This document shows positions 55,484 through 64,000 of a stretch of DNA of 64,000 bases, one piece after another. The position numbers and the translations under genes are program-made. Origin of the DNA: Streptomyces ambofaciens ATCC 23877. GTDB lineage: Bacteria; Actinomycetota; Actinomycetes; Streptomycetales; Streptomycetaceae. The stretch is taken from contig NZ_CP012382.1 of assembly GCF_001267885.1 (NCBI RefSeq), positions 558,001-622,000 on the forward strand, written 5' to 3'. The notes under the pieces are model-generated. The model saw nothing but the letters and a program-made list of their open reading frames with translations, was not told where the DNA came from and ran no database searches. How positions within the stretch are numbered: position 1 is the stretch's first letter; every line of letters begins with the position of its first letter.

Positions 55484-56314
55484 CTACGGCGTAACAGCCC
55501 GCCCGTCGTGGCCGACGACGAGCACGGCGGCGTCGTCCTCGTGGCCCACCAGCTCGGCGTTCTTCAGTACGGCCGCCGCGAGCGAGTGCGCCTCCATCCC
55601 CGCGACGGCAGCGATGCCCGCGAGCCGCACCACCCTCGCGAGTCCCTCGTCGACGCTCAGGGAGGGGCCCTCCACCACTCCGTCGGTGAGCAGGACGAAG
55701 ACGCCGCCCGTGTCGAGCTGGTACCGGGTCACGGGGTATTCGGTTCCGCCCAGAACGCCGAGCGGCGGTCCTCCCTCGTCCTCGGACACCTCGGCCTTGC
55801 CGTCCGCCGTGGCCCAGACGCAGGGAATGTGCCCGGCCCGCGCGCTCTCCAGAACGCCGGTGGCCGGGTCGAAGCGCATGAACGTGCAGGTGGCGAAGAG
55901 GTCCTTGTTCAGGGAGAGGAGCAGGTCGTTCGTGCGGGCGAGCAGGTCGCCCGGTTCACCGGTGACGGAGGCGAGCGCCCGCAGTCCGACGCGGACCTGC
56001 CCCATGAAGGCCGCCGCGTCGATGGCGTGGCCCTGGACGTCTCCGACGGAGAGCCCGATCCGGCCGTCGGGGAGCACGAAGGCGTCGTACCAGTCGCCGC
56101 CCACGTTGAGTCCGGCGTACGCGGGTGAGTAGCAGGCGGCGAGGTGGATGCCGGGCACGACGGGCAGGTCCGCGGGAAGCATGTCGCGCTGCAGTGCGAT
56201 CGCCAGTTCCATCTGGGACCGCCGCAGCTCGGCGAGCTCCCGCGTCCGGGTGGTCAGCGACGCCAGCCTGGCCAGCAGCTCTTCACCGTCAGGTGCGGGA
56301 CGTCTTCGGAACAT
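55484..56314 (-). CDS. SpoIIE-family protein phosphatase
   Basis: 276 residues from ATG 56314 (MFRRRPAPDG; GGGAG upstream). A short coiled-coil linker (LTTRTRELAELRRSQMELAI, about 20-40) precedes a PP2C-type SpoIIE domain: VGGDWYDAFVLPDG, VGDVQGHAIDAAAFM, ARAGHIPCVW and LTDGVVEGP. Asp residues for the two metals are kept. The coiled coil suggests input from a partner, probably the MASE1 protein encoded next. It would dephosphorylate a STAS antagonist. Confidence 0.88.
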   Translation of the reverse strand: MFRRRPAPDGEELLARLASLTTRTRELAELRRSQMELAIALQRDMLPADLPVVPGIHLAACYSPAYAGLNVGGDWYDAFVLPDGRIGLSVGDVQGHAIDAAAFMGQVRVGLRALASVTGEPGDLLARTNDLLLSLNKDLFATCTFMRFDPATGVLESARAGHIPCVWATADGKAEVSEDEGGPPLGVLGGTEYPVTRYQLDTGGVFVLLTDGVVEGPSLSVDEGLARVVRLAGIAAVAGMEAHSLAAAVLKNAELVGHEDDAAVLVVGHDGRAVTP

Positions 56315-56504
56315 CCGCCACTCCCGAGCCGGACCGCCTCCGTAGGGGCAACCACCGCGCGGTCCGACCAGTGCAAGTCTCTCATTCACCCCCGGAAGGG
56401 GCATGCCGAGCCCGGCCGGGTGGCCGCGGCGGACGAGGGCGGCCTCCGGTCGGGCACGGCTCTCGTACCCCCGCCCCGGCGTTCTGGCGTGGAGCCCGCT
56501 CTCC

Positions 56505-57074
56505 TCAGAAGGACCAGCGCGTATGGGTGTACACCCCGTCGTCCCGGCCGAATCCGTACGCCGTGGCCGGGGCGAGCGCGAAGACCATCACGTCTCCCTT
56601 CCGGACGAGGTCCCCCATCCCGTGGAAGGTGCCCTCGGGCGCGGTGATGTGCGGCCCGTACTTGGTCTCGTGCGCCTCGATCACCCGTTCCAGCACCGCC
56701 GGATCGGTCACCTGCGCCGCCGTGCCCTCGATGACGAGGTCGAGCCCTTCGGTGAGCGAGTTCCTTCCGGTGGTCAGCGCACAGTGCCCGTCATGAGCGA
56801 GATTGCGCGCCTTCTGCTCCCCGGGACCGGTCGAGAAGTACAGCACCCCTTGGCACCAGGCGGCGATCACGGGCGTGACGTGCAGCCGACCGTCGGGCCG
56901 CACGGTGGACGCCCAGAAGATCTCGGCCTCGTCCAGTTGCCGCAGGGCCTCGGTCCACTGCGTGACGGTGACGTCCTCGGCCCCTGGCCGCGGGTTCTGC
57001 GCGGAACTGTAGCGGGCGTCGAGTTCGGCCGTGGGTCGCGTCGTGGGTCGCGTCGCGGATGGCTGTGTGGGCAT
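56505..57074 (-). CDS. Pyridoxamine-phosphate-oxidase-like flavoprotein
   Basis: 189 residues. A split-barrel fold is visible as FWASTVRPDGRLHVTPVIAA, LYFSTGPGEQKARNLAHDGH and CALTTG. Such proteins bind FMN, F420 or heme; which one is not clear. ATG 57074 behind AGGAGT. Divergent from the siderophore-interacting protein gene. Confidence 0.83.
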   Translation of the reverse strand: MPTQPSATRPTTRPTAELDARYSSAQNPRPGAEDVTVTQWTEALRQLDEAEIFWASTVRPDGRLHVTPVIAAWCQGVLYFSTGPGEQKARNLAHDGHCALTTGRNSLTEGLDLVIEGTAAQVTDPAVLERVIEAHETKYGPHITAPEGTFHGMGDLVRKGDVMVFALAPATAYGFGRDDGVYTHTRWSF

Positions 57075-57193
57075 GACGGACTCCTTCCTCTCCTCTTGTC
57101 GACCCGCCGACGGTCCGGAACTCATCGCTCGGTCCCGGATCCGGCGGAGCGGCGGGAGGAGGGGGGTCCGTCCAGGCGCCCTTCGAGCCGTTC

Positions 57194-57212
57194 TGAAGTT
57201 AGGCTAGCCTTG
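57194..57212 (+). promoter_or_regulatory. DmdR/IdeR-type iron box
   Basis: TTAGGCTAGCCTTG (57199-57212) matches the right two thirds of the actinobacterial iron box TTAGGTTAGGCTAACCTAA. It ends five bases before the siderophore-interacting protein start, where iron-loaded repressor would block transcription. Confidence 0.75.
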
Positions 57213-57217
57213 CCTTC

Positions 57218-58039
57218 ATGGCCAAGGTTCGCCGGCTCACGCCGCAGCACCCCCGGATGTTCCGCGCCCGCGTCGTGCGCGCCGAACGCGTCTCCCCCTC
57301 CATGCAACGCGTGACGGTCACCGGGGACAGCCTCTCCGAGTTCCCGTGGGCGGGCTACGACCACTGGTTCCGGCTGTTCTTCCCGCTCCCCCGCCAACGG
57401 CGGCTCCGCCTGCCGGAGTTCACCGGCTCGCAATGGTGGCAGCCCTACCTGGCGATACCCGAACACGAGCGGCCGCACTGCGCCAACTACTCGGTGGCGG
57501 ACTTCCGGCGGCAGTCGGCCGAGCTCGACATCGACTTCGTCGTCCACCGCGGTCCGGGAGGCGAGATCGAGGGCAGGGCCGCGATCTGGGCCTGCCACGC
57601 CGTTCCGGGAGACGCGCTCGCCCTGCTCGACCAGGGCATCCTGTTCGACTGCCCGCGCGACGCCTCCGAAGTCACCATCGTGGCCGACGAGACCGGCCTG
57701 CCCGCCACAGCGAGCATTCTCCGGTCCCTGCCCGCGGCGACCGTCGGACGGCTCATCCAGGAGGTCCCCACCCCGGGCGACCGGCGCACGCTGGACGCCC
57801 CGGCCGGCGTGGCCGTCTCCTGGGTGGTGCGCCAGGACGGCACGGCGGTCCCCGGCGCGGCCGCACTCCGCGAACTGCGACGGCTCACCTCCGCCGCCGC
57901 GACGGGCTACGCCTTCGTCGTCGGCGAGTCGGCCCTGGCCACCGAGGGCCGCAGGCACCTGCACCGTGCGGGACTGCCGAAGGACCGCATCACCTTCTCG
58001 GGTTTCTGGAAGCACGAGAAAATGCAGGCCGCCGCCTGA
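57218..58039 (+). CDS. Siderophore-interacting protein (ferric reductase)
   Basis: 273 residues. The FAD domain has GYDHWFRLFFP and HCANYSVADFR (the family's YTxR-like flavin motif is altered to YSVADFR). The C-terminal SIP domain holds VTIVADETGLPATASILRSL and ends FSGFWKHEKMQ. It reduces ferric siderophores to release iron in the cytosol. The iron box before it predicts induction by iron starvation. Confidence 0.88.
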   Translation: MAKVRRLTPQHPRMFRARVVRAERVSPSMQRVTVTGDSLSEFPWAGYDHWFRLFFPLPRQRRLRLPEFTGSQWWQPYLAIPEHERPHCANYSVADFRRQSAELDIDFVVHRGPGGEIEGRAAIWACHAVPGDALALLDQGILFDCPRDASEVTIVADETGLPATASILRSLPAATVGRLIQEVPTPGDRRTLDAPAGVAVSWVVRQDGTAVPGAAALRELRRLTSAAATGYAFVVGESALATEGRRHLHRAGLPKDRITFSGFWKHEKMQAAA

Positions 58040-58223
58040 CCGGCGTCCCACCGGCGGCACCGGCCCGGGTCCGGCGGTCCCGGCGGCCTCGGGACCGTCC
58101 GGTCGCCGGAATCGGGCGCCCACGTCGATCCCGCACGGCGGCACGCCGGGCCGCGCCCGCCGGCACCCTGGCCCGCCCTCCACGCTTCCTTGCTCCGGAG
58201 GGGGCCGGGAACCGCGCGGGGCG

Positions 58224-58616
58224 CTACTGCGCCTGCGTCGCGATCTGGATCAGGTTTCCGCAGGTGTCGTCGAAGACGGCGGTGGTGACGGGGCCCATCT
58301 CCAGCGGCTCCTGGGTGAAGTGGACGCCGTGGCCGCGCAGGCGCTCGAACTCCGCCCGCACGTCGCCGACCGCGAACTGGGCGAGCGGGATGCCGTCCTT
58401 GACGAGCGCGTCGCGATAGGTCCGCGCGGCCGGGTGGCCCGCGGGTTCCAGGAGGAGTTCGGTGCCTCCGGGCTCCTCGGGCGAGACGACGGTGAGCCAC
58501 CGGTCCTTCTCACCCAGCGGGACGTCGTGCTTCTTCACGAAGCCGAGGACCTCCGTGTAGAAGCGCAGGGCCTCGGCCTGGTCGTCGACGAACACGCTGG
58601 TCAGATGGATTCTCAT
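58224..58616 (-). CDS. VOC-family protein
   Basis: 130 residues: MRIHLTSVFVDDQAEALRFY, GFVKKHDVPLG, HGVHFTQEPLEMGPVTTAVF, DTCGNLIQI. A glyoxalase/bleomycin-resistance fold. Coupled to the ArsR gene by a 4-bp overlap, a common ArsR-VOC pairing in actinomycetes. Confidence 0.85.
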   Translation of the reverse strand: MRIHLTSVFVDDQAEALRFYTEVLGFVKKHDVPLGEKDRWLTVVSPEEPGGTELLLEPAGHPAARTYRDALVKDGIPLAQFAVGDVRAEFERLRGHGVHFTQEPLEMGPVTTAVFDDTCGNLIQIATQAQ

Positions 58617-58909
58617 GGGGAGCTCTCTTCCGGTCCGTCGGGCAGGGGCCATCGCTCGGTGATCTGCCGCAGCGGGGCCGTGTTCAGGTCGTGGTACTTG
58701 TAGCGGCCCTCGCGCCTGACCTCCACGAGGCCGGCGGCCTCCAGCACCGCGAGGTGCTGGGAGATCGCCTGCCGCGAGATGCCGAGCCGATGCTTCATGC
58801 TCAGTCGCGAGCAGATCTCGAACAGTGTCTGCCCTGACCGCTCCACGAGCTCGTCGATGATGATCCGGCGCGTCGGGTCGGCCAGGGCTTTGAAGAGGTC
58901 ATCGGCCAC
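58613..58909 (-). CDS. ArsR-family repressor
   Basis: 98 residues. ADDLFKALADPTRRIIIDEL, GISRQAISQHLAVLEAAGLV (recognition helix) and the wing VRREGRYKYHDL. No Cys metal site. GTG 58909 is preferred over the GTG at 58930, because a palindrome at 58920-58941 covers the upstream start and probably lies in the leader. Confidence 0.85.
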   Translation of the reverse strand: MADDLFKALADPTRRIIIDELVERSGQTLFEICSRLSMKHRLGISRQAISQHLAVLEAAGLVEVRREGRYKYHDLNTAPLRQITERWPLPDGPEESSP

Positions 58910-58919
58910 GCGCTCATGA

Positions 58920-58941
58920 TAGGCAAGCACTCACTTGCCTA
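58920..58941. promoter_or_regulatory. Candidate ArsR operator
   Basis: TAGGCAAG (58920-58927) and CTTGCCTA (58934-58941) form a perfect 8-bp dyad around CACTCA, 10 bp upstream of the GTG at 58909. Size and place fit autoregulation. Confidence 0.65.
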
Positions 58942-59275
58942 CCAAGTCGGGGCGCGTCGCACCTCGAACCGGAACGCGGATCGCCGAGGAGCGCACCACC
59001 CGCCCCCGGGGGAGCCGGACACCTCACGGACCCCGTCACGCCACACCCTTGACACGGTCATGTCGGCCGCTTGTATGGTCTAGTCCAACAGAACTCGTCG
59101 TTCCGCTTGGAGAGTTGACCCCTGCCGGGATCACGCTCCCCGACGGGAACGACGAGTGTGTCCACCTTCGCGTCTCTCGACCCCCCACTCACGAGAGGCC
59201 GCACCCGACGTGCGCGTCACCCCCCACTCATGACCGCGCGTGCTCCGGGGCCGGCCTGAGCTGAAGGAGTTTCCC
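58942..59275 (+). promoter_or_regulatory. LPMO promoter region with dre-like site
   Basis: 334 bp. TTGACA lies at 59049-59054 and TGGTCTAGTCCA at 59076-59087. The latter differs by one base from TGGTCTAGACCA, the core of the DasR-binding dre element found before Streptomyces chitin genes. GAAGGAG precedes ATG 59276. Leader bases 59090-59260 hold no supported gene. Confidence 0.7.
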
Positions 59276-59794
59276 ATGCACGCAGGCAGGAAGACCGCCG
59301 TACTGATCGGCGCGGCCCTCGCCCCCGTCATCGCCGTCAGCCTCCCCGCCGCTTCGGCGAGCGCCCACGGCTACATCTCGAATCCGCCCAGTCGCCAGGC
59401 CCAGTGCGCGGCGGGCACCGTGTCCTGCGGGGACATCACCTACGAACCCCAGAGCGTCGAAGGCCCCAAGGGCCTGACCAGCTGCAGCGGCGGCAACAGC
59501 CGCTTCGCCGAGCTGGACGACGACAGCAAGGGCTGGGCCGTCACACCGGTGCCCAGGAACGCGACGTTCTCATGGAAGCTCACCGCCCAGCACTCCACCA
59601 GCACCTGGGAGTACTACGTCGGCGGTCAGCGGATCGCCCTGTTCGACGACGGCGGCGCCAAGCCCGGCGCGGTGGTCGACCACCAGGTGGACTTCGGCGG
59701 CCTCGACGGCCGGCAGAAGGTGCTCGCCGTGTGGAACGTGGCCGACACCGACAACGCGTTCTACGCGTGCATCGACGTGAACGTCGGCGGCTGA
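59276..59794 (+). CDS. Secreted lytic polysaccharide monooxygenase (AA10)
   Basis: 172 residues. Signal peptide about 1-30 ending SASA, so the mature protein starts HGYISNPPSRQ; this first His is half of the copper histidine brace. The second His is in LTAQHSTSTWEYY. Further family marks are QSVEGPKG and the ending AFYACIDVNV. It oxidatively cuts crystalline chitin (or cellulose) outside the cell. No extra binding module. A GH19 chitinase follows 149 bp later, and a dre-like site lies upstream. Confidence 0.9.
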   Translation: MHAGRKTAVLIGAALAPVIAVSLPAASASAHGYISNPPSRQAQCAAGTVSCGDITYEPQSVEGPKGLTSCSGGNSRFAELDDDSKGWAVTPVPRNATFSWKLTAQHSTSTWEYYVGGQRIALFDDGGAKPGAVVDHQVDFGGLDGRQKVLAVWNVADTDNAFYACIDVNVGG

Positions 59795-59943
59795 CGGATC
59801 CGGTGGATCAGGTCCGGGGGCGACAGGCCCGCCCCCGGGTGCCCGAAGCCGTCCCGGCCGGGGGCGGGAGCACGCTGGGAGCCCCGCTCCCGCCCCCTCC
59901 GTCCCTCACCCGCCGTACCCTCACCCGATCAGGAGCCGATACC

Positions 59944-60675
59944 GTGCACCGCCGCACCTTCGCCCTACTGGCCGCCACCGGCGCGGCCGCCGCCCTCTGC
60001 ACCACGACCCTCGCACCGGCCTCCGCCGCCGGGAAGTCCGACGCACGCGCCGCCGCCGAGTTCGTCGTCACCGAGGCGCAGTTCGACGAGATGTTCCCGA
60101 ACAGGAACTCCTTCTACACCTACGACGGTCTCACCGCCGCGCTCGGCGCCTACCCCGGCTTCTCGAACACCGGCGACGAGACGGTGCGCAAGCAGGAGGC
60201 CGCCGCCTTCCTCGCCAACGTCGGTCACGAGACCGGCGGACTCGTGCACGTCGTCGAGCAGAACACCGCCAACTACCCGCACTACTGCGACACGACCCAG
60301 CCGTACGGCTGCCCGGCCGGCCACGACAAGTACTACGGGCGCGGTCCCGTGCAGCTCAGCTGGAACTTCAACTACAAGGCCGCCGGGGACGCCCTGGGCA
60401 TCGATCTGCTGGGCAACCCGGACCTGGTCCAGAACGACGCGGCCGTGGCCTGGAAGACCGGCCTGTGGTACTGGAACACGCAGAGCGGGCCCGGCACCAT
60501 GACACCGCACGACGCCATGGTCGACGGCGCGGGCTTCGGGGAGACCGTCCGGGCCATCAACGGCAGCCTGGAGTGCGACGGCGGGAACCCCGCCCAGGTC
60601 CAGAGCCGGATCGACAACTACCAGCGCTTCACCCAACTGCTCGGCGTGGCCCCCGGGGACAACCTCAGCTGTTAG
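59944..60675 (+). CDS. Secreted GH19 chitinase
   Basis: 243 residues. Signal peptide about 1-29. The GH19 domain has FPNRNSFYTYDGLTAALGAY, FLANVGHETGG with the catalytic Glu (about 97-98), YYGRGPVQLSWNFNY and a C-terminal CDGGNPAQVQSRIDNY. Compact, single-domain, no chitin-binding module. GTG 59944 behind AGGAG. Pairs naturally with the LPMO before it. Confidence 0.92.
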   Translation: MHRRTFALLAATGAAAALCTTTLAPASAAGKSDARAAAEFVVTEAQFDEMFPNRNSFYTYDGLTAALGAYPGFSNTGDETVRKQEAAAFLANVGHETGGLVHVVEQNTANYPHYCDTTQPYGCPAGHDKYYGRGPVQLSWNFNYKAAGDALGIDLLGNPDLVQNDAAVAWKTGLWYWNTQSGPGTMTPHDAMVDGAGFGETVRAINGSLECDGGNPAQVQSRIDNYQRFTQLLGVAPGDNLSC

Positions 60676-60701
60676 CTGTACCGACCCGCGGACACCGGTG
60701 C

Positions 60702-60732
60702 CGTTCCCGGCGGAGGGCCTCCGCCGGGAACG
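60702..60732. terminator. Strong bidirectional terminator
   Basis: CGTTCCCGGCGGAG and CTCCGCCGGGAACG form a perfect 14-bp stem closed by GGC, between the convergent chitinase and GH43-like genes. Confidence 0.85.
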
Positions 60733-60752
60733 ACACCCCTGCCCGTCCGGCC

Positions 60753-61823
60753 CTACTCGAAGTACTTGAGGCTCCAGCCGGTGTCGGTGCGCGGGCCGGG
60801 GACGTCGGCGCGGCTGTAGGTCGTGTCGCCCCACCAGCAGAAGGTGCCGGTGTACCAGTACCGGTTCTCCCACGCGTACGGCGTTCCCTTCGCGACCGCG
60901 TGGAACATCAGGGGGAACCTGGGACCGGCGGGCGGACTGGTGGCGATGTCGCCGTCCAGCAGGACGAAGCTGTGGTGGCCGGGGCCGTCGACGTGGAGCG
61001 TGGGGTCCCAGCCGGGCATCATGGTGGCGCGGTGGGAGCCGAACAGGCAGCCGTTGGACTTGTACCAGTCCCACACGTACGTCGGATCACCGCCGGCCCG
61101 CAGCCTCAGGTCGGCGAGACAGTACTGGTCGCTCCAGCTTCCGTTGGCCGAGTACGCGATGTGCAGTTGCCCGTTCGGGTCCTTGACGGGCTCGGGCCCC
61201 TCGTTGACGAACGGGTTGCCGACCACCCGCTCCCAGCTCTCCCGCGGTTGCGAGATGACGTACCGCGCGCCGGTCGGCGTGGTCGGGCTGCTCATCCGTG
61301 CGATGTAGAGGTTCTGCTCGACGTCGGTGTCCCCCGCCCAGCCCGACCAGACGAACCAGCGCTGCCCGGAGAAGGTGAACAGGGTCCCGTCGATGGCCCA
61401 CTTGTCGTCGGGCAGCGCCAGGCGGGTCTCGGCGGTGTACCCGCTGTCCGCGGTGGCGGAGCTGATCACGTACATCCGGTGGGCCGCTCCGCGGCCGGCC
61501 GAGAAGTAGATGTAGTAGCGGCCGCCGTCCCGCACGATCTCGGGCGCCCACACCTCACCCCGGTCGCGGGTGTCCGACCAGACCTGTCGAGCGGGGGCCG
61601 CCGCCAGGGCGGCCGTCGACGCGGCCTGCCGTACGGCGATGCCGCCACCGGCGGACTGCACCGAGACGTAGGTGCCACCGACCCGGATCACGCTGGGGTC
61701 GGCGGCCCGCAGGCCGGTCCGGTCCGCATGGGCGGGCCCGCCGGACGACAGGAGGAGCAGAACGGCGAGGACGCCGGACGAGACGGCGGCGACGGCGCGG
61801 GAGAGATGACGGAAAGGTTGCAT
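60753..61823 (-). CDS. Secreted GH43-like glycoside hydrolase
   Basis: 356 residues. Signal peptide about 1-34 (ending PAHAD). Five-bladed propeller pattern: AADPSVIRVGGTYV (general-base Asp), EVWAPEIVRDGGRYYIYFSA, WAIDGTLFTF and NEGPEPVKD (likely acid Glu). Members act on arabinan, xylan or related glycans. ATG 61823. Probably part of the local polysaccharide-use set, although convergent to the chitin genes. Confidence 0.85.
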   Translation of the reverse strand: MQPFRHLSRAVAAVSSGVLAVLLLLSSGGPAHADRTGLRAADPSVIRVGGTYVSVQSAGGGIAVRQAASTAALAAAPARQVWSDTRDRGEVWAPEIVRDGGRYYIYFSAGRGAAHRMYVISSATADSGYTAETRLALPDDKWAIDGTLFTFSGQRWFVWSGWAGDTDVEQNLYIARMSSPTTPTGARYVISQPRESWERVVGNPFVNEGPEPVKDPNGQLHIAYSANGSWSDQYCLADLRLRAGGDPTYVWDWYKSNGCLFGSHRATMMPGWDPTLHVDGPGHHSFVLLDGDIATSPPAGPRFPLMFHAVAKGTPYAWENRYWYTGTFCWWGDTTYSRADVPGPRTDTGWSLKYFE

Positions 61824-62082
61824 GATCCCCTTCCTCGGTGGGCTCCACGGGGTGTGCGGGTCCGCGGCCGGCTCCTCGTTCCAGCGCCTCTTCCCCGGGC
61901 CGCTTTTACATCGATGGAAGCAGACACGCCCAGCATCGCGATCGGTAGGGGACATGTCAATGCAGTGGCCGGAGTCCGGCGCGCGCCGCACGGGGCGAAG
62001 GGGCCGAGAGTCGGTCTTGACTGGTGACCCGCCGCCCTCCATATTCACGAACACACCGTCGACAACTCGGACGAGGTGACCA

Positions 62083-64000
62083 GTGAGAAGCCTCAGACCC
62101 TGGGCCGCCCTGTACGCAGCCGTCGCTCTCGTCCTTCTCACCACGGCCCTGGGGCCCCTCCCCTCCCCCACGGCAGCCGCGCCTCCGGGCGAGCCGGCCT
62201 TCGCCACCCAGCCCGCCAGGGCGGCGCTCGCCCGGCTGTTGCCGCGCCACGCCTCGCAGTTCACCCTCGTCGCCGTCGACCGCCCGGAGTCCGGCGACTA
62301 CTTCGACGTCTCCGGCCGCGCCGGCCGGGTGCGCGTGCGGGGCACCAGCCCCGCCGTGCTCCTCAGCGGCGTCAACTGGTACCTCAAGCACACGGCCGAG
62401 GTGGACCTCGGATGGCCCGGCCGGAGCACGGCCCGACTGCCCCGTACCCTGCCCGCCCCCGCCGGCCCCGTGCACAGGCAGGCCACGGTCCCGCACCGCT
62501 TCGCACTCAACGACACCGACGACGGCTACTCCGGCGCCTACCGCGACTGGGCCTCCTACGAGAAGCAGATCGACCTGCTCGCCCTGCACGGCGTGAACGA
62601 GGTCTTCGTGCAGATGGGGGCCGACGCCGTCTACTACGAGACCCTCCAGGAGTTCGGCTACTCCGAGGACGAGCTCAGGTCCTGGATCCCCGGCCCGGCG
62701 CACCAGCCCTGGTGGCTGATGCAGAACATGTCCGGCTTCGGCGGCCCCGTCTCCGAGCGCCTGCTCGAGGATCGCGCGGATCTGGGCCGCCGGATCGCGG
62801 ACCGGCTCCGCCAACTCGGCATGACTCCCGTACTGCCCGGCTACTACGGCACCGTGCCGCCGGGTTTCACGGAGCGCAATCCCGTCGGCCCGGTCGTGCC
62901 GCAGGGTGACTGGGTCGGATTCGAGCGGCCCGACTGGCTCGACCCGCGCAGCGCGGTGTTCCCGAGGGTGGCCGCCGCGTTCTACCGCCACCAGCGTGAG
63001 CTGTTCGGTACCTCGACGATGTACAAGATGGATCTGCTGCACGAGGGCGGACGGCCCGGGAACGTGCCCGTGAGGGACGCCGCGCAAGCCGTGATGAAGG
63101 CTCTCCAGACCGCCCGCCCCGGCGCCGTATGGACGCTGATCGGCTGGCAGAACAACCCGTCGACGCAGATCATCGACGCCATCGACAAACGCAGGCTGCT
63201 CATCGTCGACGGTCTGTCCGACCGCTACGACGGCCTGGACCGCGAAGCCACCTGGCACGGAGCGCCCTACGCCTTCGGCACGATCCCGAACTTCGGCGGT
63301 CACACCACCATGGGCGCCAACACCGCCGTCTGGGCCGAGCGATTCGACCAGTGGCGCACCAAGGCCGGAAGCGCCCTCGCGGGCATCGCCTACATGCCGG
63401 AGGGCACCGGCGGCAACCCCGTCGCCTACGAGCTCTTCACCGAACTGGCCTGGCGTACGGAGCCCGTGGACCAGCGGAAGTGGTTCGCCGAGTACGCGCA
63501 ACGCCGCTACGGCGGCGCCGACCCGCATGCGGCCTCCGCGTGGGAGCTGCTGCGCAGCGGCCCGTACAGCACACCGTCCGGGACCTGGAGCGAGTCGCAG
63601 GACAGCCTGTTCACCGCCCGGCCCCGGCTCACGGCCACCAACGCGGCGAGCTGGAGTCCCGGCGCGATGAGGTACGACCCGGGCACGGTGCGCCGGGCGC
63701 TGACCGAGCTGGTGCGGGTCGCACCGGCGCTGCGCGCCACCGACGCCTACCGCTTCGACCTGGTCGACGTCGCCCGCCAGGTCCTGGCCAACCGCAGCCG
63801 GACCCTGCTCCCGCAGATCAAGGCCGCCTACGATGCCGAGGACCTGCCCCGCTTCCGGGCACGTGCCGCCGAGTGGAAGAACTGCCTCTCCCTGCTGGAC
63901 CGGCTGCTCGCCACGGACGCCCGCTTCCTCCTCGGCCCGTGGCTGGAGGACGCGAAGTCCTGGGGCCGTACCGAGGCGGAGAGGGCCGCCGCCGAGTTCG
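62083..64000 (+). CDS. Alpha-N-acetylglucosaminidase (GH89), partial at window edge
   Basis: 639 residues seen before the window ends; the gene is open on the right. GTG 62083 has GAGGTGA upstream. Signal peptide about 1-34, a NAGLU N-terminal domain (VRGTSPAVLLSGVNWYLKH), then the TIM barrel: NEVFVQMGADAVYYE, PGYYGTVPPGF, TMYKMDLLHEGG (probable acid/base Glu) and YMPEGTGGNPVAYELFTELA (probable nucleophile Glu in PEG). It removes terminal alpha-linked GlcNAc from glycans. It fits the amino-sugar theme of the region. Confidence 0.9.
   Translation, partial: MRSLRPWAALYAAVALVLLTTALGPLPSPTAAAPPGEPAFATQPARAALARLLPRHASQFTLVAVDRPESGDYFDVSGRAGRVRVRGTSPAVLLSGVNWYLKHTAEVDLGWPGRSTARLPRTLPAPAGPVHRQATVPHRFALNDTDDGYSGAYRDWASYEKQIDLLALHGVNEVFVQMGADAVYYETLQEFGYSEDELRSWIPGPAHQPWWLMQNMSGFGGPVSERLLEDRADLGRRIADRLRQLGMTPVLPGYYGTVPPGFTERNPVGPVVPQGDWVGFERPDWLDPRSAVFPRVAAAFYRHQRELFGTSTMYKMDLLHEGGRPGNVPVRDAAQAVMKALQTARPGAVWTLIGWQNNPSTQIIDAIDKRRLLIVDGLSDRYDGLDREATWHGAPYAFGTIPNFGGHTTMGANTAVWAERFDQWRTKAGSALAGIAYMPEGTGGNPVAYELFTELAWRTEPVDQRKWFAEYAQRRYGGADPHAASAWELLRSGPYSTPSGTWSESQDSLFTARPRLTATNAASWSPGAMRYDPGTVRRALTELVRVAPALRATDAYRFDLVDVARQVLANRSRTLLPQIKAAYDAEDLPRFRARAAEWKNCLSLLDRLLATDARFLLGPWLEDAKSWGRTEAERAAAEF

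Overview
The window looks like Streptomyces chromosome. The DNA is very GC-rich with strong third-position bias. It carries a SapA-type spore-associated protein, a mutA-mutB-meaB operon, a DasR-like (dre) site before a chitin-binding LPMO, a DmdR-type iron box, a TTA (bldA-dependent) codon in a sigma-factor gene, and several SpoIIE/STAS/HATPase switch proteins. No tRNA, rRNA or CRISPR array was seen. All calls were made by reading; no database search was run.

Region 1 (1-10.9 kb) is a decayed, transposon-rich stretch. An IS5-type element lies at 698-1537. Next come a secreted RHS/YD-repeat protein with a short hydrophobic C-terminal tip and a tiny two-helix membrane gene beside it, which fits a toxin/immunity pair. 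A second IS5-type unit (6087-7745) appears to carry a HEAT-like passenger gene. An IS110 element (about 8054-9536) splits a HAD-like gene so cleanly that the two halves can be rejoined. A DUF1963-like gene (9817-10842) has its central ~385 bp inverted.

Region 2 (11-27.2 kb) is regulatory and metabolic. It holds an ECF sigma factor with a CU044_5270-type membrane partner, two XRE/MmyB-type regulators each next to a short-chain dehydrogenase (SDR), a snapalysin-like protease, an operon of SDR, cyclophilin-like lipoprotein, MFS exporter and SDR, a LysR regulator divergent from an acetyltransferase, and a lone cytochrome P450. Transposase, truncated-gene and P4-type primase remnants surround the P450, which suggests a fossil island.

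Region 3 (27.2-57 kb) is mostly ordinary Streptomyces content. It has STAS, SpoIIE and HATPase signalling proteins, YceI, NAD kinase, SapA, methylmalonyl-CoA mutase with its MeaB chaperone, an alpha/beta hydrolase and a LacI regulator. Convergent to the LacI gene is an operon of NCS2 permease, amidohydrolase and TSUP permease. Two abutting copies of a 14-bp palindrome precede that operon, and the LacI protein is the obvious candidate to bind them. An ECF41-type sigma factor sits upstream of a type-II NADH-dehydrogenase-like oxidoreductase, followed by a MASE1 membrane protein and a SpoIIE phosphatase.

Region 4 (57-64 kb) covers iron and polysaccharide use: a siderophore-interacting reductase behind an iron box, an ArsR-VOC pair with a likely auto-operator, then secreted LPMO (AA10), GH19 chitinase, GH43-like enzyme and a GH89 alpha-N-acetylglucosaminidase that runs off the right edge.
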